Shown in pieces: positions 56,534 through 64,000 of a DNA stretch of 64,000 nt. How positions within the stretch are numbered: the first letter of the stretch is position 1; each line of letters opens with the position of its first letter. The position numbers and the translations under genes were made by a program. This DNA comes from Pseudomonas laurylsulfativorans (GTDB lineage: Bacteria > Pseudomonadota > Gammaproteobacteria > Pseudomonadales > Pseudomonadaceae), in NCBI RefSeq assembly GCF_002906155.1, contig NZ_MUJK01000011.1, forward strand, positions 124,001-188,000. Reading direction: 5' to 3'. The notes below the pieces were generated by a model. That model was given only the letters and a program-made list of their open reading frames with translations, was not told where the DNA came from and searched no databases.

Positions 56534-57639
56534 CACAGCGCTCCTGCGTGTACGGCGGTGGCTTGTGCGCGGCGAGTCCAGCGCAGGTTCAGGCGGGGGC
56601 GATAGAGAATCAGCACATCACTGGCGAGCAGGAAAAACAGCATCATGCCCTGGAACAATTGGGTGATGGCTTGCGGCAGGTTCAGGCTCATTTGTGCGCT
56701 CTCGCCGCCGATGTACAGCAGCGCCATCAACAGGCTGGAAAACAAAATGCCGACGGGATTGAGGCGGCCGAGAAACGCCACGGTGATCGCCGCATAGCCG
56801 TAGCCCGGCGAGACCTGCGGTACCAACTGGCCGATAGGACCGGTGACCTCACATACGCCGGCCAGCCCAGCCAGACCACCGCTGATCAACAGCGCGAGCC
56901 AGATCAGGCGCTTCTCGCGAAAGCCGACAAAACTGGCTGCGCGCTTGTCCAGCCCGAGCACTTTGATCTGGAACCCGACAAAGCTTTTCTGCAACAACAC
57001 CCATACCGCCACCAAGGCGAGCAGGGCGAAATACACCCCGGCGTGAACCCGACCATCTTCCATCAACAGCGGCAAGCGGCTGGCGTCACTGAACATCGCT
57101 GACTCGGGGAAGTTGAACCCGGCGGGATCCTTCAAGGGGCCGTGAACGCAGAACAGCAACAGGTTCAGTGCGATGTAGTTGAGCATGATGCTGGTCAGGA
57201 TTTCATTGGCGTTGAAACGTGTGCGCAACCACGCCGTCAGGCCGGCCCACGCGGCGCCGGCCAGGGTGCCGGTGAGCAGGATCGCCACCAGCGCCCAGCG
57301 GCTTTGCAGACCGATGATGTTCACCGCCAGCGCACTGCCGGCCAACGCGCCGAGCAGCAGTTGACCTTCGGCACCGATGTTCCAGATACGTGCCTGATAG
57401 GCAACGGCCAGGCCCAGGGCGCAGAGCAGGATCGGCAGGGCTTTGACCAATAATTCGGAGACGCCATACAGATCGCTGACCGGAGCGATCAGCAAGGTGT
57501 GCAAGGTCAGCAGCGGGTCGTGCCCGAGCGCGATAAACAACAGTGATCCACAGCCCAGGGTCAGTGCCGCCGCCAGCAACGGCGAGCACCACAGCATCAG
57601 GCGTGATTGCTGGCCACGGGGTTCAAGGGAAAGCAGCAT
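56533..57639 (-). CDS. BMP-type ABC transporter permease (first)
   Basis: A 368-residue permease (NupP/YufP-like, PA0137 counterpart) with about 10 helices; the segment IWNIGAEGQLLLGALAGS is the conserved coupling loop. The start at 57639 (MLLSLEP) follows GGAG. It lies 11 bases after the ATPase gene ends, and overlaps the next permease, forming a single transport operon with the ATPase. Confidence 0.88.
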   Translation of the reverse strand: MLLSLEPRGQQSRLMLWCSPLLAAALTLGCGSLLFIALGHDPLLTLHTLLIAPVSDLYGVSELLVKALPILLCALGLAVAYQARIWNIGAEGQLLLGALAGSALAVNIIGLQSRWALVAILLTGTLAGAAWAGLTAWLRTRFNANEILTSIMLNYIALNLLLFCVHGPLKDPAGFNFPESAMFSDASRLPLLMEDGRVHAGVYFALLALVAVWVLLQKSFVGFQIKVLGLDKRAASFVGFREKRLIWLALLISGGLAGLAGVCEVTGPIGQLVPQVSPGYGYAAITVAFLGRLNPVGILFSSLLMALLYIGGESAQMSLNLPQAITQLFQGMMLFFLLASDVLILYRPRLNLRWTRRAQATAVHAGAL

Positions 57640-57650
57640 GTGACACTCCG

Positions 57651-59216
57651 TTAGCGCGTGGCGGATGCGAGTGATTGAGGGGTATCGAACTGGCCGGCCA
57701 TCCAGCCGCCGACGTCGCTCAGGCGTGTATCGACGGTGGCGCAGAGGGCGGACAGTCGACCGCTGCACAGGGCGCCAAGGCGGTCGCTGATCTGGAACAG
57801 TTCGTCGAGGTCTTCGGAGATCACCAGGATCGCCGCGCCGGCATCGCGCAAGGCAACCAAGGCATGATGAATCGTGGCGGCGGCGCCGACATCCACACCC
57901 CAGGTTGGATGGGCGGCCACCAGCAGTTTCGGTTGCTGGAGGATTTCCCGGCCAAGGATGAATTTCTGCAAGTTGCCGCCGGACAGGCTGCGGGCCTGGG
58001 TTTGGCTATTGGGCGTTTTCACACCGAATCGACGGATGATCTCCTCGGCCAGTGCGGTGACTTTGCTGCGCTGGACCAGGCCATGGCTCAGCAGCCCTTG
58101 CTGGAAAGCGGTCAATAGCGCGTTGTCTGCCAGGCTCAATTCCGGCACCGCGCCATGGCCCAGACGTTCGGCGGGGACGAACGCCAGGCCGAGTTGGCGA
58201 CGTGCATCGGGACGCAAGTGGGCGACGGGCTCCTTGCCAAAACGGATCGTCGCGCCGACGTTGCGTGGCAGTGGTTCTTCGCCGCTGAGCAAGGCCAGCA
58301 ACTCGTCCTGGCCGTTACCGGCGACACCGGCGATGCCGACAATTTCACCGCTACGCACTTCAAGGTCGATGTCCTTGAGCGAGCAGCCGAACGGGTCGGG
58401 GTTGTGCCAGGACAATCCACGGACATCAAGGAATGCCTCACCGCCGGTGACCTTCGGATAGTCAGCGATCAACTCCGCCGCCTCACCGACCATCAAACGT
58501 GCCAGTTGCTGATCCGAACACTCGGCCGGTACGCAATGCCCGGCCACCTGTCCGCCGCGCAGCACCGTCGCGCTATGGCACAACGCGCGGACTTCCCCGA
58601 GCTTGTGGCTGATGAACAGAATGCTGCAGCCCTCGGCGGCGAGCCGGCGCAGGGTGACGAACAAGTCGTCGGCCTCTTGCGGCGTCAGTACCGAAGTCGG
58701 TTCATCGAGAATCAGCAGGCGGATGTCCTGCATCAGGCAGCGAATGATCTCCACCCGTTGCCGCTCACCAATCGACAGGCTGTGGACAAGTCGCTCCGGT
58801 TCCAGCGCCATGCCGTAGCGCCGAGACACTTCGCGAATCTTCGGCTCCAACTGTTTGGGGGTGCCTGCCGCCGCGCCCATGGCCAGGGCGATGTTCTGCG
58901 CCACGCTCAGGGTTTCGAACAGCGAGAAGTGCTGGAACACCATGCCGATTCCCAAACTCCGGGCCTGGGCCGGGTTACGCAGGCTCACCCGTTGACCTTG
59001 CCAGATCACCTCGCCCGAATCGGCGTGGGTGACGCCGTAGATGATCTTCATCAGCGTGCTTTTGCCCGCGCCGTTTTCGCCGAGCAGGGCATGGATCTCG
59101 CCAGGGGCAATGGTCAGGTCGATGGCATCGTTGGCCAGGCAACCGGGGTAGCGTTTTGTGATTCTGCGAAGTTGCAGGCGCGGAGTCGGATCTGGGACTG
59201 GAGCGGGATTGGGCAT
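57651..59216 (-). CDS. BMP-type ABC transporter ATP-binding protein
   Basis: A 521-residue double ATPase (NupO/YufO-like, PA0136 counterpart). The first half has Walker A GENGAGKST, signature LSIGERQRVEI and Walker B LLILDEPTS. The second half is degenerate at Walker A (GVAGNGQDELL) but keeps LSGGNLQKF and VAAHPTWGVD; this is normal for the sugar/nucleoside class. It drives import of nucleobases or nucleosides together with the two permeases and the BMP protein at 49754-50836. Confidence 0.92.
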   Translation of the reverse strand: MPNPAPVPDPTPRLQLRRITKRYPGCLANDAIDLTIAPGEIHALLGENGAGKSTLMKIIYGVTHADSGEVIWQGQRVSLRNPAQARSLGIGMVFQHFSLFETLSVAQNIALAMGAAAGTPKQLEPKIREVSRRYGMALEPERLVHSLSIGERQRVEIIRCLMQDIRLLILDEPTSVLTPQEADDLFVTLRRLAAEGCSILFISHKLGEVRALCHSATVLRGGQVAGHCVPAECSDQQLARLMVGEAAELIADYPKVTGGEAFLDVRGLSWHNPDPFGCSLKDIDLEVRSGEIVGIAGVAGNGQDELLALLSGEEPLPRNVGATIRFGKEPVAHLRPDARRQLGLAFVPAERLGHGAVPELSLADNALLTAFQQGLLSHGLVQRSKVTALAEEIIRRFGVKTPNSQTQARSLSGGNLQKFILGREILQQPKLLVAAHPTWGVDVGAAATIHHALVALRDAGAAILVISEDLDELFQISDRLGALCSGRLSALCATVDTRLSDVGGWMAGQFDTPQSLASATR

Positions 59217-59763
59217 GACAGGCTCGGTGCTGTTGGACTTGTGCCTGTGGATAAAGCAATTTTCTGGCCACTAGGTCAGGAAAATGTCGAGGCCCTGTGA
59301 GCCGAGGCGTTGAATGCGCAGCTTTCAAACGTGTCGCACGAAGCCGGGCACCACATGGGGGCAGTGCCGCGAATCAAGCCCTGATTTTGCCCGTGCGGCT
59401 TTGGTCAAAAAATGAGCAATCGACCACGAGCCATGTCGTACGTGGCGCGGCGAAGGCCATGAACGGGTTATCCACAGATTGCTCCACAGTATTTGTGTGC
59501 AAGCTCAAGGCACGGGCATAAGCACTGAGTGGCTTTCTTCTAAAGGTGCTAAACCGTTGTAACTGTTTGTTTTTATTTGAATTTGATGTGCTTGATGGCG
59601 GATTGGATGAAAATTGAGCAAAGTTCGCAAAGCCGCATGACAGAAGGGTTACAGCGGTATGTGCTCAGGTTATCCACAGCCGGGTGCACAGCAGATGTGG
59701 GCAAATATGGAATATGTGGAAAAGCGGTGTGCCCCAAAAGATCGCAGCTTGTATTGAAGCCTT
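59217..59763. other. Intergenic stretch with a DnaA-box cluster
   Basis: No credible gene lies in these 547 bases. Three exact DnaA boxes are present: TTATCCACA at 59468-59476 and 59670-59678, and the inverted TGTGGATAA at 59246-59254. A further consensus-fitting copy, TGTGGAAAA (inverted TTTTCCACA), lies at 59715-59723, and a weaker TGTGGGCAA at 59696-59704. An A/T-rich run (about 59548-59585, GTTTGTTTTTATTTGAATTT) lies between them. The arrangement resembles an origin or a DnaA-titration site. Confidence 0.6.
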
Positions 59764-60345
59764 TCAGCGCTGCAGCAAAATGCGCCCGCGACTCAAATCG
59801 GCCAGTTGTGACTGCAAGGCGGCGATCTGCGCATCGCCCACGGCCAACTGCAGCTCGACACCATTGGCGGTGAAGCTTTCGTCCACAACCAATCCACCGG
59901 CCTCCGCGACCCGCAGCTTGACCAGGGCCAACTCGGCAAACCCGCAAGCGCAACTCAGCGGTACCCGGCTGATCAACTCGATCTTTGGTGCCGCTTGCAG
60001 GCACTTGTTCGCTCCCCCGCCATAGGCACGGGCGAGGCCACCAGTGCCCAGTTGGATGCCGCCATACCAGCGAACCACCAGCACCGCGACCTGATCGCAG
60101 GCCTGCGCCTCGATCGCCGCCAGAATCGGCCGGCCGGCTGTACCACCGGGCTCGCCATCATCAGTGCTGCGGTACTGATCGCCGAGTTTCCACGCCCAGC
60201 AGTTGTGCGAGGCATTCAGGTCACTGTGCTGTTCGATAAACGCCTGGGCCTCGGCCGGGCTGGCAATCGGCGCTGCGAAGGTGATGAAGCGGCTTTTGCG
60301 AATCTCTTCGCGGTATTCGCAAAAACCGCTGAGGGTAAATGGCAT
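59764..60345 (-). CDS. yigZ: YigZ/IMPACT-family protein (UPF0029)
   Basis: A 193-residue protein of the IMPACT/YigZ family: the segment STDDGEPGGTAGRPIL (about 60-75) and VRWYGGIQLGTGGLARAYG are the family signatures, followed by a C-terminal ferredoxin-like DUF1949 domain. The family is related to eukaryotic IMPACT, which affects translation control; the bacterial role is unclear. It lies next to a TetR regulator on the same strand. Confidence 0.9.
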   Translation of the reverse strand: MPFTLSGFCEYREEIRKSRFITFAAPIASPAEAQAFIEQHSDLNASHNCWAWKLGDQYRSTDDGEPGGTAGRPILAAIEAQACDQVAVLVVRWYGGIQLGTGGLARAYGGGANKCLQAAPKIELISRVPLSCACGFAELALVKLRVAEAGGLVVDESFTANGVELQLAVGDAQIAALQSQLADLSRGRILLQR

Positions 60346-60363
60346 ACGTACCTGAATGGCGAC

Positions 60364-61014
60364 TTAGATGGCAGGTTTCAGGCCGCAGCCCTTGAGAATG
60401 ATACGGATCAGGTTGTCCCCGGCGTCTTCCATGTCTTGCTTGGTCAACCGGGTGCGCCCGGTGACACGGCAGATCTGCGTGGCGAAGTCGGCATAGTGCT
60501 GGGTGCTGCCCCACAACAGGAAGATCAGGTGTACGGGATCGACCGGGTCCATTTTACCGGCGTCGATCCAGGACTGGAACACGCCCGCCCGGCCCTGGAA
60601 CCAGGCACGGTAATCCTGATTGAAGTACTCGGTCAGGCACTCGCCACCGCTGATGACTTCCATGGCGAAAATCCGCGAGGCTTGTGGTTGGCGTCGGGAG
60701 AACTCCATTTTTGCGCGGATGTAGCGGGTCAAGGCTTCGCTCGGATCGTCCTCGGCGGTGAGGGTGTTGAAGGTGCTGTCCCACAGCTCGATGATGTTAC
60801 TCAGCACCGCCACGTACAAACCGAGCTTGTTGGTGAAGTAGTAATGCAGGTTTGCCTTGGGCAGTCCGGCGTTCTGGGCGATGGTGTTCATGCTCGTGCC
60901 TTTGTACCCGTGACGGGCAAACTCGTCTTCGGCGGCTTTGATGATGGTCTCTTCGTTTTTCTGACGAATGCGGCTGACGGGTTTGCCGCCATGGGCTGGG
61001 ACTTCAAAGGTCAT
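60364..61014 (-). CDS. TetR-family regulator, RutR-like
   Basis: A 216-residue regulator with N-terminal TetR HTH (ARHGYKGTSMNTIAQNAGLP, then KANLHYYFTNK) and a C-terminal ligand domain that shows the RutR pattern (QASRIFAMEVISGG, IDAGKMDPVDPVHLIF, STQHYADFA). E. coli RutR binds uracil; a pyrimidine or related ligand is a reasonable guess. The start at 61014 follows GGAAG. It sits between a purine transporter and the beta-alanine genes, which are products of pyrimidine breakdown. Confidence 0.87.
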   Translation of the reverse strand: MTFEVPAHGGKPVSRIRQKNEETIIKAAEDEFARHGYKGTSMNTIAQNAGLPKANLHYYFTNKLGLYVAVLSNIIELWDSTFNTLTAEDDPSEALTRYIRAKMEFSRRQPQASRIFAMEVISGGECLTEYFNQDYRAWFQGRAGVFQSWIDAGKMDPVDPVHLIFLLWGSTQHYADFATQICRVTGRTRLTKQDMEDAGDNLIRIILKGCGLKPAI

Positions 61015-61103
61015 AAACACTTCCGAACTGATGGGGGGGACGGCCAGTGCGTTGATAACGTACCCACCGGCTTCAGACAAGTCCTTATGTGGCGCAATGA
61101 TCA

Positions 61104-62024
61104 CTAACGCGTCGCGGCCAGGCTCTCGAGAAAACTCTCCAGCACCAGATGCGGGCGACGTCCCTTGCGGGTGACCGACGCCAGGCTCAGGTCATAGAAG
61201 CGCGTTTTCGCTTTCAACGCTCGCAACCGGCCTTGCTGCACCCAAAGACTCGCGTAGTGATCCGGCAGGTAACCGATGTAGCGCCCGGTCAGGATCAGGA
61301 AGGCCATGCCTTCGCGGTCGGAGGCGCTGGCGGTGCAATTGAGCGCCTGGTAGTGGGCCTGGATCTCTGCCGGCAAACGGAAGGTGGGCGCGATGGCGTC
61401 CTGGCTGTTCAGGCGTTCGTCGTCCAGTTGTTTATCGTCGACATAAAACAGCGGGTGGCCGACTGCGCAGTACAGCAGCGACCGCTCGCTATACAGCGGT
61501 TGATACTCCAGCCCCGACAGTGCGCTGGCCTGCGGCACCACGCCGACGTGCAGGCGGCCGTCGAGCACGCCTTGTTCGACTTCATTGGGCGCGATCATGC
61601 GGATCTGGATCTGCACATCCGGGCCGCGCTCTTTCAATTGCGCGAGGGCATGGGTGATGCGCATGTGGGGCAGGGTGACCAGGTTGTCCGTCAAACCAAT
61701 GATCAATTCGCCGCGCAAGTGCTGGTGCAGGCCGTTGACCTCGGTCCGAAAGCTTTCCAGCGCACTGAGCAGTTGCAACGCCGATTGATAGACCTCGCGG
61801 CCTTCTTCGGTCAGGGAAAAACCGGCGCGTCCACGTTGGCAAAGGCGCAGGCCGAGGCGTTGCTCCAGATCGCTCATCTGCTGGCTGATCGCCGAGCGGC
61901 CGATGCCCAGCACCGTTTCCGCTGCGGAGAAGCCGCCGCATTCCACCACGCTACGGAAAATCCGCAGCAGGCGAATATCAAAGTCGCTGACCTGGGCCAG
62001 CGGATCGGGACGGCGAGTGCTCAT
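61104..62024 (-). CDS. bauR: LysR-family regulator BauR
   Basis: A 306-residue LysR protein (HTH: DIRLLRIFRSVVECGGFSAA, then GIGRSAISQQMSDLEQRLG) divergent from bauA, as PA0133 (BauR) is in P. aeruginosa, where it activates the beta-alanine catabolic genes. The effector domain follows from about residue 95. It should respond to beta-alanine or a derivative. Gene symbol rests on synteny and divergence rather than on residue-level proof. Confidence 0.86.
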   Translation of the reverse strand: MSTRRPDPLAQVSDFDIRLLRIFRSVVECGGFSAAETVLGIGRSAISQQMSDLEQRLGLRLCQRGRAGFSLTEEGREVYQSALQLLSALESFRTEVNGLHQHLRGELIIGLTDNLVTLPHMRITHALAQLKERGPDVQIQIRMIAPNEVEQGVLDGRLHVGVVPQASALSGLEYQPLYSERSLLYCAVGHPLFYVDDKQLDDERLNSQDAIAPTFRLPAEIQAHYQALNCTASASDREGMAFLILTGRYIGYLPDHYASLWVQQGRLRALKAKTRFYDLSLASVTRKGRRPHLVLESFLESLAATR

Positions 62025-62163
62025 GCGGGTTACTCGAAAGTTTAGTAGTCGGCTGACTGAACATTAGAAGAGTTGCATTTCACCGACTTTATCCCCGTGG
62101 CAATTTAGCTGCAACAACGGTTTTCAATCCTTACGCCGCTTATTGCCTTGCGAGGTTTTGCCC
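62025..62163. promoter_or_regulatory. bauR-bauA divergent promoter region
   Basis: The 139-base gap between the two genes holds an inverted GTTGCA/TGCAAC pair (62072-62077 and 62110-62115) and A/T-rich segments, fitting a LysR-type control region. No exact operator consensus could be assigned. Confidence 0.5.
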
Positions 62164-63513
62164 ATGAACTTGCCTGAAAACGCCCCGACTTCCCTGGCCA
62201 GCCAGCTGAAGCTCGATGCTCACTGGATGCCATACACCGCCAACCGTAACTTTCAGCGCGACCCACGGCTGATCGTTGGCGCCGAAGGCAGCTGGCTGAT
62301 CGACGACAAGGGCCGCAAGGTTTATGACTCGCTGTCCGGTCTGTGGACCTGCGGCGCCGGGCACACCCGCAAGGAAATCCAGGAAGCGGTCGCCAAGCAA
62401 CTGGGCACCCTGGATTACTCGCCAGCCTTCCAGTACGGCCACCCGCTGTCGTTCCAGCTGGCTGAGAAAATCACCGACCTGACGCCGGGCAACCTGAACC
62501 ACGTGTTCTTCACCGACTCGGGCTCCGAGTGTGCTGACACCGCCGTGAAGATGGTTCGCGCTTACTGGCGCCTGAAAGGCCAGTCGACCAAGACTAAAAT
62601 GATCGGCCGTGCCCGTGGTTACCACGGTGTGAACATCGCCGGTACCAGCCTCGGTGGCGTGAATGGCAACCGTAAACTGTTCGGTCAGGCGATGATGGAT
62701 GTCGACCACCTGCCGCACACCTTGCTGGCAAGCAACGCTTACTCCCGTGGCATGCCGGAGCAGGGCGGTATTGCTTTGGCTGACGAACTGCTGAAGCTGA
62801 TCGAACTGCACGATGCGTCGAACATCGCGGCGGTGTTCGTCGAGCCATTGGCCGGTTCCGCTGGCGTGCTGGTTCCACCACAGGGTTACCTCAAGCGTCT
62901 GCGTGAAATCTGCGACCAGCACAACATCCTGCTGGTGTTCGACGAAGTGATCACCGGTTTCGGCCGTACCGGCACCATGTTCGGCGCGACCACTTTCGGT
63001 GTGACCCCGGACCTGATGTGCATCGCCAAGCAAGTCACCAACGGTGCGATCCCGATGGGCGCGGTGATTGCCAGCTCCGAGATCTACCAGACCTTCATGA
63101 ATCAGCCGACCCCTGAATACGCGGTTGAATTCCCCCATGGCTACACCTATTCGGCCCACCCGGTGGCTTGCGCCGCAGGCCTGGCAGCACTCGACCTGCT
63201 GCAAAAGGAAAACCTGGTACAGAGCGTGGCTGAAGTCGCACCGCATTTCGAAAATGCGCTGCACGGCCTCAAAGGCACCAAGAACATCATCGACATCCGC
63301 AACTTCGGCCTGGCCGGCGCGATCCAGATCGCTCCACGTGACGGCGACGCGATCGTACGTCCGTTCGAAGCGGGCATGGCGCTGTGGAAAGCCGGGTTCT
63401 ACGTACGCTTCGGCGGCGACACCCTGCAGTTCGGCCCAACCTTCAACAGCAAGCCGCAGGACCTGGATCGTCTGTTCGACGCGGTCGGCGAAGTGCTGAG
63501 CAAGATCGACTGA
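62164..63513 (+). CDS. bauA: Beta-alanine--pyruvate transaminase BauA
   Basis: A 449-residue class III (omega) aminotransferase. PLP is held by Lys289 (CIAKQVTNGAIP) with the Asp of LLVFDEVITGFGR (Asp260). It moves the amino group of beta-alanine to pyruvate, giving malonate semialdehyde and alanine. The ATG at 62164 follows GCGAGG. It is followed by the semialdehyde dehydrogenase gene, the next step of the pathway. Confidence 0.94.
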   Translation: MNLPENAPTSLASQLKLDAHWMPYTANRNFQRDPRLIVGAEGSWLIDDKGRKVYDSLSGLWTCGAGHTRKEIQEAVAKQLGTLDYSPAFQYGHPLSFQLAEKITDLTPGNLNHVFFTDSGSECADTAVKMVRAYWRLKGQSTKTKMIGRARGYHGVNIAGTSLGGVNGNRKLFGQAMMDVDHLPHTLLASNAYSRGMPEQGGIALADELLKLIELHDASNIAAVFVEPLAGSAGVLVPPQGYLKRLREICDQHNILLVFDEVITGFGRTGTMFGATTFGVTPDLMCIAKQVTNGAIPMGAVIASSEIYQTFMNQPTPEYAVEFPHGYTYSAHPVACAAGLAALDLLQKENLVQSVAEVAPHFENALHGLKGTKNIIDIRNFGLAGAIQIAPRDGDAIVRPFEAGMALWKAGFYVRFGGDTLQFGPTFNSKPQDLDRLFDAVGEVLSKID

Positions 63514-63587
63514 TTTCTCCTTCTATATACCTATCAATAACAGGCGCCCGGAACGGGGCGTCTGTGGACAACTTTTCAGGAGCTTCC

Positions 63588-64000
63588 ATGAGCGTTATTC
63601 CGCATTTGATCAATGGCGAACTGGTGACCGAGAACGGTCGCGCGGTTGATGTGTTCAACCCGTCGACGGGGCAGGCTATTCACAAGTTGCCACTGGCGAC
63701 CCGCGAAACCATCCAGAGCGCCATTGACGCCGCCAAGGCTGCATTCCCGGCCTGGCGCAACACGCCGCCGGCCAAGCGTGCCCAGGTGATGTTCCGCTTC
63801 AAGCAACTGCTGGAGCAGAACGAAGCGCGTATCTCGCAATTGATCAGCGAAGAACACGGCAAGACCTTGGAAGATGCTGCCGGTGAGCTCAAGCGCGGTA
63901 TCGAGAACGTCGAGTTCGCTTGCGCGGCTCCGGAAATCCTCAAGGGCGAGTACAGCCGTAACGTCGGCCCGAACATCGATGCCTGGTCTGACTTCCAGCC
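63588..64000 (+). CDS. bauC: (Methyl)malonate semialdehyde dehydrogenase (partial)
   Basis: The first 137 residues of a CoA-acylating semialdehyde dehydrogenase (MmsA/BauC class) lie in the window; the gene continues beyond 64000. MSVIPHLINGELV, FNPSTGQAIHKLPLATRE and LISEEHGKTLEDAAGEL match the family start. It would convert malonate semialdehyde from BauA to acetyl-CoA and CO2. The start follows CAGGAG. The catalytic Cys lies outside the window. Confidence 0.92.
   Translation, partial: MSVIPHLINGELVTENGRAVDVFNPSTGQAIHKLPLATRETIQSAIDAAKAAFPAWRNTPPAKRAQVMFRFKQLLEQNEARISQLISEEHGKTLEDAAGELKRGIENVEFACAAPEILKGEYSRNVGPNIDAWSDFQ

Noticed and set aside
62140-63264. Minus-strand open frame of 374 codons
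   Set aside because: Antisense to bauA, whose active site is complete.

Overview
The window is chromosomal DNA from a gamma-proteobacterium, almost certainly a Pseudomonas of the P. fluorescens group. The evidence is the high-GC codon use, at least ten REP elements of the Pseudomonas type (GTAGGAGCGAGCTTGCTCGCGA and GTAGGAGCTGGCTTGCCAGCGA families), and gene orders known from P. aeruginosa: a pprA/fppA/pprB/tad/flp block like PA4293-PA4306, and a bauC-bauA-bauR ... purine block like PA0130-PA0148. I see no tRNA, rRNA, prophage, insertion sequence or CRISPR array.

Region by region: 1-5,950 holds the start of aroQ, dsbD, a chemoreceptor and a two-receiver diguanylate cyclase, all on the minus strand. 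6,437-10,898 holds a DUF2333 membrane protein, a NUDIX hydrolase, a YciH/SUI1-like factor and the arginine decarboxylase speA. 11,131-13,247 is a short orphan VgrG followed by a DUF4123 adaptor, with no effector gene. 13,264-17,422 holds a MATE exporter, a small membrane protein, a MazG-like protein, the tRNA methyltransferase cmoM and two DUF4136 lipoproteins.

17,571-31,527 is a Tad/Flp pilus locus: tadG, the PprA sensor kinase, a TadE/F-like pseudopilin, the FppA prepilin peptidase, the PprB regulator, tadC/B/A/Z, rcpC, flp and a stand-alone receiver protein. It is interrupted by a repeat-rich stretch and a DUF6124 gene with a structured leader. The secretin gene rcpA and the lipoprotein gene tadD are absent from their usual places.

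31,779-35,498 carries three lipid or acyl-CoA genes (MaoC hydratase, long FabG reductase, thiolase). 35,592-38,877 holds a dCache chemoreceptor and a RIO-type kinase. 39,091-42,711 is a copper module (cueR, copA, an unknown exported protein, copZ) with two visible CueR-type operators. 42,802-47,553 holds a Bcr/CflA exporter, a 57-residue protein, a zinc-type oxidoreductase with a divergent LysR regulator, and an ArsR-like regulator.

47,623-59,216 is a purine salvage island: adenine deaminase, a 2-oxoglutarate-type oxygenase, a BMP-family binding protein, a ChaA-type antiporter, 8-oxoguanine deaminase, an SDR with a MerR regulator, a small membrane protein, and the two permeases and ATPase of a BMP-type nucleobase/nucleoside importer. 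59,217-59,763 is a non-coding stretch with an unusual cluster of DnaA boxes. The end holds a YigZ-family protein, a RutR-like TetR regulator, and the beta-alanine catabolic genes bauR, bauA and the start of bauC.

The most unusual items are the DnaA-box cluster, the Tad locus without secretin, the structured leader before the DUF6124 gene, and the effector-less VgrG/DUF4123 pair.
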